From Rhodococcus sp. B50 (GTDB lineage Bacteria; Actinomycetota; Actinomycetes; Mycobacteriales; Mycobacteriaceae): 64,000 nucleotides of DNA. Positions within the stretch are counted from its first letter, which is position 1. Every line of letters begins with the position of its first letter. Shown here one piece after another: positions 27,289 through 36,823 of this stretch. The notes under the pieces are model-generated. The model saw only the letters and a list, made by a program, of their open reading frames with translations. It was not told the origin of the DNA and searched no databases. The stretch lies in the NCBI RefSeq assembly GCF_013602415.1, contig NZ_WPAG02000002.1, forward strand, positions 2,173,480 through 2,237,479, in the 5' to 3' direction. Position numbers and translations under genes: made by a program.

Positions 27289-27962
27289 GTGAGCTGCTGT
27301 ATCGGTGGCCGGACGCCGCGAAGTTCGGTCGGCGGGTACCCAAGGAGAAGTTCTACGAGCACGGCACCGTTTCGACTGCGGTACGCGAGAAGTTCATCGC
27401 CGAAGTGCAGCGCATCACCTGGGCATACAAGATTGCCGAAACTACGATCAATCTTGCCAGCAGCGCCGCCGTCCCTGAGATCCAAATCTTCGAGATCGAC
27501 GCGAAGGGCACGGATGTTTCCGACCCGGTGTTGAGCGCGATCGACAAGGCGATCCCGTTCCCGATCATCTTTGAGATCAACCGTGGCGAGGGCGAGGCCC
27601 GAAGCACTCGAATGGTGGCCGCGCACAAACAACCAAGTTCCGGTGCGCCGAAGATCGGCGCCTATTACAGCACAGATTGGCAGCCGGCCCGGAGCGAACG
27701 CGAACGGCAGTCTCTTCCGACCGCAATCACTCTGCCCGCCCTCTACACTGCGATTCTCGCGCCCCTCACACCGGTGGCGGTACAGCCGGGTGAGGATGTG
27801 GCGGAGGTCGCAGCGAAACTGGAATCGGTGCGCAAGCTCGAACGCGAAATTGCCGTGCTGGAACGCAAACTCCGCACCGAACCCCAGTTCAACCGCAAGG
27901 TCGAATTGCGGCGCGCATTGAAGACGAAGCAAGCTGAACTGACCAATCTGGTCGAAAGGTAG
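27285..27962 (+). CDS. DUF4391-domain protein
   Basis: A 225-residue protein resembling DUF4391 (LLYRWPDAAKFGRRVPKEKFYEHG, then FIAEVQRITWAYKIAETTINL and PFPIIFEI). The C-terminus is a charged coiled coil (KLEREIAVLERKLRTEPQFNRKVELRRALKTKQAEL). DUF4391 genes occur repeatedly between a helicase and a type III methylase. The biochemical role is unknown, possibly assembly of the complex. The start overlaps the helicase stop by ATGA and the methylase GTG follows 13 nt after its stop. Confidence 0.85.
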   Translation: MSELLYRWPDAAKFGRRVPKEKFYEHGTVSTAVREKFIAEVQRITWAYKIAETTINLASSAAVPEIQIFEIDAKGTDVSDPVLSAIDKAIPFPIIFEINRGEGEARSTRMVAAHKQPSSGAPKIGAYYSTDWQPARSERERQSLPTAITLPALYTAILAPLTPVAVQPGEDVAEVAAKLESVRKLEREIAVLERKLRTEPQFNRKVELRRALKTKQAELTNLVER

Positions 27963-27975
27963 GCAGAGCAAACCC

Positions 27976-29841
27976 GTGGAGAAGCTACGCATGACATCGC
28001 CCGACCTGACCGATGCCAACGTCGACAAGCTCGCTGAGTTGTTCCCCAATGTTGTCACCGAGGCGCTCGACGCCGAGGGCAACCCGAAGAGAGCCATCGA
28101 CTTCGATCTTCTCCGCCAGGAGTTGTCGGACCATATTGTCGAGGGCCCGCAGGAGCGCTACCAGCTCGACTGGCCTGGCAAACGCGCCGCAGCCTTCGCC
28201 GCCAACGCACCTATCGCGAAAACTCTCCGGCCAGTGCGTGAGAAGTCCGTCGACTTCGACACGACCAAGAACCTCTTCATCGAGGGCGACAACCTGGAGG
28301 CTTTGAAGCTGCTCCAGGAGCCCTACCTCGGCAAAGTCAAGCTGATCTACATCGACCCCCCGTACAACACGGGGCGAGACTTCATTTACGACGACGACTT
28401 CGCCGAGTCGACCGCCGATTATCTTGTCCGCTCCGGACAAGTCAACGGGGAGGGCACAAGGCTCGTCACGAACACCGACGCCAACGGGCGTTTTCACTCC
28501 GATTGGCTCAGCATGATGTACCCACGCCTGAGACTCGCCCGCAATCTACTCGCGGACGACGGGGTCATCTTCGTGTCGATCGACGACAATGAGGTCGATA
28601 ACCTCCGCGAAATCGCCTCGGAAATATTTGGCGCACAGAACTTCGTGGCGCAGATTATCTGGCAGAAGGTATTCTCACCTAAAAACTCGGCTAAGTGGTT
28701 TTCGGAGGACCACGATTATATTCTTGTCTACGCGCGCAATAAGGAGTCCTGGCTTCCAAACCCTCTGCCACGAACGGCGGAGATGGATGCGCGATACCAG
28801 AACCCAGATAACGATCCGCGTGGACCCTGGGCTTCATCGGACCTGGCAGCCCGAAACCGCTATGACGCAGGTCTGTACCCGATTAAGACCCCTTCAGGAA
28901 GGGTCATTGACGGTCCTCCACGAGGGCGGTACTGGACTATTTCTGAATCGAAATTCAAGGAATTTGACGCGGATGGGAGGATTTGGTGGGGAGACAACGG
29001 CAACAACATGCCCCGCCTAAAGCGCTTCCTATCCGAGATGACCGGCGGACGCACTCCCCAAACCCTGTGGACGTACTCCGAGGTGGGGCACACACAGGAC
29101 GCGAAGAAAACACTACTAAAGTACGTTCCGTTCGAGCACACCGAGAACGTGCTGAACTCTGTGAAACCGGTCGAGCTGATTCAGCGAATCCTGCAGCTTG
29201 CAACTTCACCCGATTCCGAGGACATCGTTCTGGACTTTTTCGGCGGCAGCGGTACCACACCACACGCCGTGCTCGCACAGAACGCTGCGGACGACGGTAA
29301 CCGTCGATTCATCGCTGTACAGATCCATGAGCCGCTCACCATTCCTGAACCGACGTTCGACTCCATCCTCGGCATGAGCCTTGAACGATTCCGGAACGTT
29401 GCAGCAGAACTTGCGGCAGGTTCGAAAGTTGTCGACGCTGGCTACCGGCTCATGCGAATCGACACCACGAACATGACCGATGTGCTGCGGTCGCCGGACG
29501 AAACCGATCAGCTCACCCTTGCGGAACTGGAAGGCAGCGTGAAGTCGGACCGTTCGGGAGAGGACCTGCTGTTCCAGGTCCTGCTCGACTGGGGTCTCGA
29601 ACTGACCATGCCGATCGCCGTCGAGCAGATCGACGGACACGAGGTCTTTGTTGTTGAGGAGGGTGCGCTGATCGCATGCTTCGACTCAGAGATCAACCCG
29701 CGGCTTGTGCGTCTCATCGCCGAACGTGAACCTTTGCGCGCGGTGTTTCGGGATTCGGGTTTTGCTTCGGATGATGCGCGCATCAACGCGGAACAGGTCT
29801 TCCGAGAGGTATCCCCGACCACTGACGTGAAGGCGATCTGA
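27976..29841 (+). CDS. Type III restriction-modification methyltransferase (Mod)
   Basis: A 621-residue beta-class DNA adenine methyltransferase. Motif IV is YIDPPYNTGRDFIY (about residue 131) and motif I is VLDFFGGSGTTPHAV (about 420), in the beta-class order. A target-recognition region (~210-380) lies between them. The opening (MEKLRMTSPDLTDANVDKLAELFPNVVTE) is typical of Mod proteins and supports GTG 27976; ATG 27991 is the alternative, with GGAGAA upstream. The enzyme modifies adenine in the recognition site and is needed by Res for cleavage. The recognition-domain DNA (about 28620-29150) is visibly more AT-rich than the rest of the gene. Confidence 0.93.
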   Translation: MEKLRMTSPDLTDANVDKLAELFPNVVTEALDAEGNPKRAIDFDLLRQELSDHIVEGPQERYQLDWPGKRAAAFAANAPIAKTLRPVREKSVDFDTTKNLFIEGDNLEALKLLQEPYLGKVKLIYIDPPYNTGRDFIYDDDFAESTADYLVRSGQVNGEGTRLVTNTDANGRFHSDWLSMMYPRLRLARNLLADDGVIFVSIDDNEVDNLREIASEIFGAQNFVAQIIWQKVFSPKNSAKWFSEDHDYILVYARNKESWLPNPLPRTAEMDARYQNPDNDPRGPWASSDLAARNRYDAGLYPIKTPSGRVIDGPPRGRYWTISESKFKEFDADGRIWWGDNGNNMPRLKRFLSEMTGGRTPQTLWTYSEVGHTQDAKKTLLKYVPFEHTENVLNSVKPVELIQRILQLATSPDSEDIVLDFFGGSGTTPHAVLAQNAADDGNRRFIAVQIHEPLTIPEPTFDSILGMSLERFRNVAAELAAGSKVVDAGYRLMRIDTTNMTDVLRSPDETDQLTLAELEGSVKSDRSGEDLLFQVLLDWGLELTMPIAVEQIDGHEVFVVEEGALIACFDSEINPRLVRLIAEREPLRAVFRDSGFASDDARINAEQVFREVSPTTDVKAI

Positions 29842-29846
29842 CAACG

Positions 29847-32800
29847 ATGAAGCTTCAATTCAAGGTCCAGCAGTATCAGACCCATGCTGTCGACTCGGTA
29901 GTCGAGGTGTTCACCGGCCAGCCCAAGGATAATGGCGTCTCGTATCGGATCGATCCGGGTCGCCGCCGACGGACAGGTGAGGAGTCGTTGTACTCCGATT
30001 CGGGTTTGCGGAACGCCGAGCTCGCGCTGACCGGTGCCCAGCTGCTGGAGAACGTCCACAAGGTGCAGCGTTCTCGAAACCTTCCGCTGTCGACCAAGTT
30101 GGAGGACAGCAAGGCGGCACCAGGCGCACCGAATCTGGATGTCGAGATGGAGACGGGCACCGGGAAGACGTACGTATACATCAAGACGATCATGGAGTTG
30201 CACAAGCGGTACGGCTGGTCGAAGTACATCGTTGTCGTTCCGTCGATCGCGATTCGCGAGGGTGTGAAGAAGTCGTTCGAGGTGACCGCCGAGCACTTCC
30301 AACAGATGTACGGGACCAAACCACGCTCGTTCATCTATAATTCGGCCCAGCTGCACGAGGTGGAGCGGTTCAGCGCCGACGCCGGTGTGCAGGTGATGAT
30401 CATCAACATCCAGGCGTTCAACTCGTCCGGCAAGGACAACCGACGCATCTACGACATGCTCGACGATTTCCAGTCCCGTCGGCCGATCGACGTGATCAAG
30501 GCCAATCGACCAATCGTGATCATCGACGAACCACAGAAAATCGGTGCGGACAAGTCACTCGCGTCTTTGTCCGAGTTCAACGCGTTGATGGTGCTGCGCT
30601 ACTCGGCCACACACAAGGTCGAACACACCAAAGTCCACCGACTCGACGCCCTCGACGCCTACAACCAGAAGCTGGTCAAGAAGATCGCGGTCCGCGGCAT
30701 CACCGTCAAAGGGTTGGCCGGCTCGACCGCCTACCTGTATCTCGATGCCATCGAGATCGCCAAGGGCGCCAAACCTCGTGCTCGCGTCGAGATCGAGGTG
30801 CAGACCAAGACCGCCATCAAACGTCAGGTCAAACGAGTCGACGTCGGCGCGAACCTGCATGACATTTCCGGTGGCATCGAGGCGTACAAGAGCTTGTTTA
30901 TCACCGACATCGACGCCAACCGCGACGTGATCGAACTCAGTAACGGTGACGTCGTCGTCGCCGGTCAGCTCGCCGACCGTGACGTCACCGAGGAGACGAA
31001 GCGTCGCATCCAGATCCGTGAGGTGATCCGCGCTCACCTCGACAAGGAACGCGAGCTGCACGCGCAGGGCATCAAGGTGCTGTCGCTGTTCTTCATCGAC
31101 GCGGTCGCGAAGTACCGCGACTACGAACGCGAGGACACTCTCGGCGACTACGCCCGCTGCTTCGAAGAAGAGTATGCGCTGATCCGCGACGAGTTACTCG
31201 GTGAACTCGCACTCGACGGTGCCACCGAGGCGTACCAGGAGTACCTGCGCCGCGATGGCGTCCGCGCCGTACACGAGGGCTATTTCTCGATCGACAAAAA
31301 GACCAAACGTCAGATCGACGGCAAGGTCAGCGGTCGGGGCGACGACAAGGGTGAGTCCACCGACACTGACGCTTACGACCTGATCCTCAAGAACAAGGAA
31401 CGTCTGCTGTCGTTCGACGAACCGGTGCGGTTCCTTTTCTCGCACTCTGCGCTGCGTGAGGGTTGGGACAACCCCAACGTGTTCGTCATGGGCATGCTCA
31501 AGAAGAGCGACAACACTACCTCACGACGCCAGGAAATCGGCCGAGGCCTGCGCCTGGCGGTCGACCAGCACGGCGTACGCATGGACAACCCGGTCACCGT
31601 GCACGACATCAACGAGCTGACCGTCGTCACCGACGAGTCCTACACCAATTTCGTGATTGGACTGCAGCAGGAAATCGCACAATCGTTGTCGGCTCGCCCC
31701 AGCAAAGCAAGCGTCAAGTTCTTCACCGGCAAGACTATTCAAACCCCAGCCGGAGAGTCCGTCGTCGAGGAAGCACTTGCGCAGGCGCTGTACAAGTACC
31801 TCATCAAGAACGACTATCTCAACGACGACGACACAGTCTCCGAAACCTACAAGCAGGCCAAGGAAGCCGGCACACTCGCCGAACCCACCTCCGAGCTGCT
31901 GCGGCCGGTCATCGACTCCGTCTGGCCGCTCGTGGACGCACTGTATCTGGACGTCAAGGTCATCGGCGAGGACGGCCGCAAGCCGAAGAAAATCCCTCTC
32001 AACGAGGCCAACTTCGTGAAGAAGGAGTTCCAGGCGCTCTGGAACCGGATCAATCACAAGGCCGTCTACCAGGTGCAGTTCGATTCGAACGAGTTGATCC
32101 GCAAGTGCATTCAGGCACTCGACACACTCCTTAACGTCGCCGCGATGCAGTATGTCGTCGAGGCCGGGCAGCAGCGCAATGAACTCGAGGTCGATGACCT
32201 CACCCGTAGCACTGGATTCGACACATCGAACACGACGACACACACCGAGACTGCCAGCGCGGGATCGCAGGTGAAATACGACCTTCTCGGTGAGATCACC
32301 GAGAAGACACAGCTCACCCGCCGTACTGTGGCTGCCATCCTCGGAGGGGTCACGCCAGCGACATTTGCGAAGTTCCGGCTCAACCCGGAGCAGTTCATCA
32401 CCGAGGTCGCCCGGCTCGTCAACGAGCAGAAGGCCACTGTGATCGTCGAGCACCTGACCTACGACACACTCGAAGATCGCTTCGATTCGGCGATCTTCAC
32501 GGAAAACCAAACGAAGCAAGACTTCGCGCACGTCGGGAAGAAGCTTAAGAAGCACGTCTACGACTACGTGGTCACGGACTCCAAGATCGAACGCGACTTC
32601 GTGGACCGCATCGATACCAGTAGGGAGGTAGCGGTTTACGCGAAGCTACCCCGAGGCTTCTTTATTCCGACGCCGGTCGGAGATTACAATCCCGACTGGG
32701 CAATCGCCTTCACCGAAGGCAGCGTCAAACACATCTACTTCGTCGCCGAAACCAAAGGCTCATTGTCGAGCCTTCAACTCAAGGGAGCCGAGAAGGCGAA

Positions 32801-32912
32801 GATCGAGTGCGCGCGAAAGTTTTTTGCCTCGCTCAACATGAAAAACGGACAGGACGTCAAATACGATGTCGTCACCGATTACACCGAGCTGATGCAACTC
32901 GTGACCGCGTAG
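29847..32912 (+). CDS. Type III restriction enzyme (Res subunit)
   Basis: A 1,021-residue ATP-dependent endonuclease. N-terminal helicase: EMETGTGKTYVYIKT (Walker A, about 107), VIIDEPQKIG (motif II as DEPQ), MVLRYSATHK, LFSHSALREGWDNPNVFVMG (V) and RRQEIGRGLRL (VI). The C-terminal nuclease is of the PD-(D/E)XK type: YNPDWAIAF and YFVAETKGS. Together with Mod it forms a complex that cuts after communication between two head-to-head sites. It starts 5 nt after the Mod stop. All key motifs look intact, so this system is probably active. Confidence 0.93.
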   Translation: MKLQFKVQQYQTHAVDSVVEVFTGQPKDNGVSYRIDPGRRRRTGEESLYSDSGLRNAELALTGAQLLENVHKVQRSRNLPLSTKLEDSKAAPGAPNLDVEMETGTGKTYVYIKTIMELHKRYGWSKYIVVVPSIAIREGVKKSFEVTAEHFQQMYGTKPRSFIYNSAQLHEVERFSADAGVQVMIINIQAFNSSGKDNRRIYDMLDDFQSRRPIDVIKANRPIVIIDEPQKIGADKSLASLSEFNALMVLRYSATHKVEHTKVHRLDALDAYNQKLVKKIAVRGITVKGLAGSTAYLYLDAIEIAKGAKPRARVEIEVQTKTAIKRQVKRVDVGANLHDISGGIEAYKSLFITDIDANRDVIELSNGDVVVAGQLADRDVTEETKRRIQIREVIRAHLDKERELHAQGIKVLSLFFIDAVAKYRDYEREDTLGDYARCFEEEYALIRDELLGELALDGATEAYQEYLRRDGVRAVHEGYFSIDKKTKRQIDGKVSGRGDDKGESTDTDAYDLILKNKERLLSFDEPVRFLFSHSALREGWDNPNVFVMGMLKKSDNTTSRRQEIGRGLRLAVDQHGVRMDNPVTVHDINELTVVTDESYTNFVIGLQQEIAQSLSARPSKASVKFFTGKTIQTPAGESVVEEALAQALYKYLIKNDYLNDDDTVSETYKQAKEAGTLAEPTSELLRPVIDSVWPLVDALYLDVKVIGEDGRKPKKIPLNEANFVKKEFQALWNRINHKAVYQVQFDSNELIRKCIQALDTLLNVAAMQYVVEAGQQRNELEVDDLTRSTGFDTSNTTTHTETASAGSQVKYDLLGEITEKTQLTRRTVAAILGGVTPATFAKFRLNPEQFITEVARLVNEQKATVIVEHLTYDTLEDRFDSAIFTENQTKQDFAHVGKKLKKHVYDYVVTDSKIERDFVDRIDTSREVAVYAKLPRGFFIPTPVGDYNPDWAIAFTEGSVKHIYFVAETKGSLSSLQLKGAEKAKIECARKFFASLNMKNGQDVKYDVVTDYTELMQLVTA

Positions 32913-33537
32913 CTTATACGGGCCACCGATCTGCGGTCCAACCAACTTCTGCGGTTGGAAAGGAAATTTACGGCACCACCCGGTCGCGGGAGGACCGCTG
33001 TTCCTCGATGTCGCAATGCGGCGGCGGAGATCGGTAGGCACCGCGGCGAGGCAATCGCATACATCGGCCGTGGTACAGGGCGGGGTGCGCCCCGCCCGGG
33101 CCTCGCGCTGATAGCTTGGTGCGCCCACGCCCGTCGAGCAAGTCCAGCGGAGGACGACAAGGAGCGAATTATACATGCCGCATGGGAACGGACCGTCGAT
33201 CACGCGTCAGCGCTGCGCATAGCAGGACTATTCGCAAACCAGCACTCCCCTGCGGATTTTGCGATCAATTGACTCTCGACGGTGTCATCGATTCCTGTCG
33301 TGTCGCAGGAACTCCTACCCGCATAAATCTGCGAGCAGGGCCTAAATGGCCGTGCGAGGGTGCTCCAGTCGGACTCCGTTGATGCACCCTTGTGCCGTAT
33401 AGGCGTTCTGAGAGGGCGGCATCGGTTCGTATACAACGCTCGTTCCAATGACGCGATGCGCTAGCAGCTAATCCTTACCTGGCACCTGATGGCACGATGC
33501 GTCGTACATCGCGGGTAAAACGGCGTGGCCCTACGTG
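32913..33537. other. Intergenic stretch between Res and HNH genes
   Basis: About 625 nt lie between two convergent genes. No credible coding frame, tRNA or repeat is seen. A perfect GC-rich hairpin occurs at 33078-33097, and the part right of 33160 is less GC-rich than its surroundings. It may be a junction between independently acquired defence units. Confidence 0.5.
33078..33097. terminator. GC-rich hairpin downstream of the restriction operon
   Basis: GGGCGGGG-TGCG-CCCCGCCC, a perfect 8-bp stem 166 nt after the Res stop codon, without a U-run. It is a plausible terminator for the five-gene operon. Confidence 0.5.
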
Positions 33538-34545
33538 TCAACCCGACACGAAAATCTTGGTCCGATGCCAACCAAGATAGCGACGGTCAGGCCCATCCGC
33601 ATTGCTCGGAAGAATCAATTTCTCTGCTAACGGAGGCTTCCCGAACGCTCGACGTAGTGGCTCGTCCTCTTCCAACGCACGTTCCAGGTCTTGTGCATAA
33701 GTGATAGAGAGGTCTTCGGCGACTGTGATCAATCCGGTGTCGAAAGCGACGTCGTGCGTGGGGCAGGCAGCCAGCCCGTTCAGGTGGTCGAGCCGTTCCT
33801 TGTTCGAACTGTCACGCCACGGCTTGATATGACTGGCCGTCAGCATTCTCGGCCGACGTCGACCACCGACGACGCTGCTCATCCCACAAAAAACGCACCG
33901 ATTGTCGTGGTTGCTCATCACAGCTCTTGCGAAGCGGTGTTGTCCGATTCGCACCGTTGACGTGAGTACGCGCTGCGTTACTTCGATCGGGACGTCCGAG
34001 CGGTCACGAGCCCATTTCTCGATCGTCCCTTCCAACTCCGACTCGATCTCACTGGGAACGAGTTCCTCCTGACCTGCAAGCCAGAGAGTTCCTCCGTGCT
34101 CCAGCTCTAGGAAATCCGGCAACGAATCACGATCGATACCTTCCGTCCGAGCCGCTCGCAGAATTCGAAGATAGACATCCTGCAACAGCGCGCTGTCGGC
34201 ACTCATTCGGGCCGAGACTTCGAGTTCATGTCGGCCACCATTGCTACGCGTCCCGTCGAGGTTCGCCATCTTTGCCAGGATGCTCGTCGGGGGCCGTTTG
34301 TACAGTTCTGCAAGTTTTTGCACCGGGAAGCCCGCACGATGCGCGCTGCCACTACCGAACCGGCTGTGGTCGACAAGCAGTGAGGCACACAGGCAGAGGA
34401 CGACTTCGCTCGGCACGAAGTTCACCTGCCTCTGCCCTGGCGTTACCGGCTGCCTGGCCAGAACTGAGCGCCATTCCATGCGGAGCGATTGGTCCGACGG
34501 CTCCAGAAAGTCACTGAGGCTGTGCATGCCCCGGCGATTCACCAC
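33538..34545 (-). CDS. HNH endonuclease
   Basis: A 335-residue protein. The C-terminal HNH nuclease contains CVFCGMSS, then LTASHIKPW (first catalytic His), LNGLAACPTHDVAFDTGLITV (Asn and His). A CxxC pair supports metal binding. The N-terminal half (LSDFLEPSDQSLRMEWRSVL..., VPSEVVLCLCASLLVDHSRFG) has no recognised domain and may bind DNA. GTG 34545 is favoured because GGAGG lies 7 nt upstream; ATG 34527 is an alternative. The gene stands between a type III system and a DUF262 enzyme, which suggests a restriction-like defence role. No methylase partner is adjacent on this strand. Confidence 0.85.
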   Translation of the reverse strand: MVNRRGMHSLSDFLEPSDQSLRMEWRSVLARQPVTPGQRQVNFVPSEVVLCLCASLLVDHSRFGSGSAHRAGFPVQKLAELYKRPPTSILAKMANLDGTRSNGGRHELEVSARMSADSALLQDVYLRILRAARTEGIDRDSLPDFLELEHGGTLWLAGQEELVPSEIESELEGTIEKWARDRSDVPIEVTQRVLTSTVRIGQHRFARAVMSNHDNRCVFCGMSSVVGGRRRPRMLTASHIKPWRDSSNKERLDHLNGLAACPTHDVAFDTGLITVAEDLSITYAQDLERALEEDEPLRRAFGKPPLAEKLILPSNADGPDRRYLGWHRTKIFVSG

Positions 34546-34692
34546 TGTCCTACCTCCACATCCACACGCTCGTCCGTCGCGCAAACAAGATCGATGTTCG
34601 GCGCGAAGCCGCACGCCCCGGGACCAAGAAAACTCAGTGGTCCCGCGGCGCTACCCCGATGAACGGACGATCCGATCGCGTGTCTGAGACGA

Positions 34693-36393
34693 CTACCACA
34701 GTCCGCCTTCGAGCCTCCACGCCTTTGTCAGCAGACCAACCAGTTCTTCCTGACGCTCCTCGAGGATGTCGGCCGTCCACTTCTTCTGTTGCAGGACCTG
34801 AGTCGTGATCGCGAAGGATGCCACGCCGTACTTTGTCGTGAAGTACTGGGTCTTCTTGCGGTCGAAGTCGTAGTTCCCTGCCGAAGCATTCTTCGTCCGA
34901 TTCAGCAGCACCAAGTTGCCGAGTCGGTGAGTCCAGAACTCGCGCTGTGCAGGAGTGAACCATTTCATCCAATCCGACCCGACCTTCGGATTCTGCGGGA
35001 GCACATGTTCGACCGAGATGCGCGGGTGGTCGTACGAGACTCCGGACGCATTCGACAACAACTCATCGAGCCGGAGAAGTACGTACTTCCGCACGGGAGC
35101 GACCTTGTAGATCTCGCCACGCAGGCGATCACCGGTTTCCTTGACCTCGTCGCCACTCAACTCGAACGCAGGCGAATCGAGACCGTGGCCGGCCGTAAGG
35201 TCTTTCAGCAACTGGATGTAGCGAGAGGCTCTGGGAGTCGCATACACGCGCCGGACGAGCATGCTTGCCGCGAGTCGCTCGAGGGAGCGGAAGAAGCTGT
35301 TGAGGAACTCCGGGTCATCACTCTTGTTTCTCAACGCCCACAGAGCAGGTGCACGCCAGTCGCTGTTGTCCACCTGGTCCAGTCGCTTCAGCCACCGGTT
35401 CACCTCCTCCGCACCCGACGAAGAGGTGTAGTTCTGATCCCGCAAGGTGCCATATGCCTCGGCGTACGGCACCACGACAGAGTCGACGAACTCCGCTCCC
35501 TTGCCGGGAATGTATGACGAGAGGACCGATTCCTCAAACTCCTTCAGCAACTCCTTCTTGGGACGTTCTTTGACGACAATCGTTCTGATATGCAGGAATA
35601 GATCAGCGAAGTCGTCTGTCCCCAGAGCCTCTTCAGCATCGTCCCACCGATCGGCATACTCGTCACGCCGGCTCTCGGCCACGTCGCCGACGACCCGCGC
35701 TTTGAAGATGTCCGCCGCCGACAGATCCAGACCACGAGAGTTCATGACGCTGAAAATCCTGTGTGCGCTCGCAAGGTCCGGAGTAGTGACCACCACGAGG
35801 AAGGTTCGGGCCGCAAGCATTTTCGTGAGTTGAAGCCGACGATCCTCGACCCATTCGGATATCGTTCCGAACAGTGCGCGACCATTTCCGTGGATGGCGC
35901 GCTGCGCGTCCGTCCTCAGATTTCCCGGCTTGACGTATTCAAGAAGCTTGATCCCGCCAGGCGACTGGACGTGCTCGGCGAAGAACTCGCGATCTCTGGC
36001 TCGAAGCGCCAATCGCGGTTTGCTTTCGAGGTCGAGCATCAGGCTTCCCTGCTCCTGAAGCATCGCATCGATTTGCTTTGCGAGTTCCGGGTTCGTCGTG
36101 GAGTCACGAAGCACCGCGAGCAGGATTGTCAAGGTCGTGAGACGTTGCTGGCCATCGATGACTTCTGCGCGCGCCGCATTCGGCGACTTGACCAGAACGA
36201 TCGACCCGAGGAAGTACGGTTCGTCGCCGCCGCGATCCATTGCTTCCACAAGGTCCTCAAGTAGCTGGCCGGCCTGCTCGACCTGCCACGCATAAGGCCG
36301 CTGATACTCCGGAATATGGAAGTCGTAGTCGCCACAGAAGACCTTGTTGAGCGGCACTTCACGCGCCTCGAGCTGCTGCATGGCGTCCATCAT
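34693..36393 (-). CDS. DUF262/DUF1524 protein (GmrSD-like restriction enzyme)
   Basis: A 566-residue single-chain protein of the GmrSD type. The N-terminal DUF262 part shows IPEYQRPYAW, VIDGQQRLTTLTIL and IFSVMNSRGLDLSAADIFKARV, proposed to bind nucleotide. The C-terminal DUF1524 HNH nuclease shows SVEHVLPQNPKVGSDW and HRLGNLVLLNRTKNASAGNYDFDRKK. GmrSD enzymes cut DNA with modified bases, such as glucosylated hydroxymethylcytosine, so it would complement the type III system. The start at 36393 or one of two in-frame ATGs just downstream cannot be decided. All motifs look intact. Confidence 0.9.
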   Translation of the reverse strand: MMDAMQQLEAREVPLNKVFCGDYDFHIPEYQRPYAWQVEQAGQLLEDLVEAMDRGGDEPYFLGSIVLVKSPNAARAEVIDGQQRLTTLTILLAVLRDSTTNPELAKQIDAMLQEQGSLMLDLESKPRLALRARDREFFAEHVQSPGGIKLLEYVKPGNLRTDAQRAIHGNGRALFGTISEWVEDRRLQLTKMLAARTFLVVVTTPDLASAHRIFSVMNSRGLDLSAADIFKARVVGDVAESRRDEYADRWDDAEEALGTDDFADLFLHIRTIVVKERPKKELLKEFEESVLSSYIPGKGAEFVDSVVVPYAEAYGTLRDQNYTSSSGAEEVNRWLKRLDQVDNSDWRAPALWALRNKSDDPEFLNSFFRSLERLAASMLVRRVYATPRASRYIQLLKDLTAGHGLDSPAFELSGDEVKETGDRLRGEIYKVAPVRKYVLLRLDELLSNASGVSYDHPRISVEHVLPQNPKVGSDWMKWFTPAQREFWTHRLGNLVLLNRTKNASAGNYDFDRKKTQYFTTKYGVASFAITTQVLQQKKWTADILEERQEELVGLLTKAWRLEGGLW

Positions 36394-36515
36394 GCAGCAT
36401 GCGCTGCGGACTCAATGATGCAGCCCCCCAAGGCTACATAGATCAGCGGATCAGGCTCAGCACACAACAGCGATGGCGAGCTTTGCAAGATCCGCGACGA
36501 GGTACCCGGCGCCCG

Positions 36516-36746
36516 TCAAGCCAATTGCCGTTTGAAGATCGCAAGGTAGAGCTGACCCTTCACATTCCCCGTCAGATTGCCCATCAAAGGGATGTTCTGG
36601 TAACTGATCATTTCCCACCCCTGCGCTCCGAGACCGTTCAAGCGGTCGCTGAAGTTCTGCAGCGACTCTGCTTGCTTCTTCGGGTTCCACCGCTCGGTGA
36701 CACTGATCGACTCGGTGAGATATTCCCACTTGACCAAAGGATGCAC
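36516..36746 (-). CDS. Small DUF4177-like protein
   Basis: A 76-residue protein with the DUF4177-type pattern: WEYLTESISVTERW, a helix with NFSDRLNGLGAQGWEMIS, and a closing strand YLAIFKRQL. Such proteins are small beta-alpha folds of unknown function. GTG 36746 follows GGAGTAG at short spacing. It is isolated between the DUF262 gene and the PASTA lipoprotein gene. Confidence 0.7.
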   Translation of the reverse strand: MHPLVKWEYLTESISVTERWNPKKQAESLQNFSDRLNGLGAQGWEMISYQNIPLMGNLTGNVKGQLYLAIFKRQLA

Positions 36747-36772
36747 GTCTACTCCGTTGTTCTGGTATCCGA

Positions 36773-36804
36773 GCCGGGGTCGTCTCGGTCAGCGCGACCC
36801 CGGC
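36773..36804. terminator. Hairpin after the PASTA lipoprotein gene
   Basis: A 10-bp perfect stem (GCCGGGGTCG and complement) with a 12-nt loop, 20 nt beyond the stop of the leftward lipoprotein gene. TTAT follows on the plus strand. Probable terminator. Confidence 0.55.
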
Positions 36805-36823
36805 TTATAGATTCGATGTCGAA

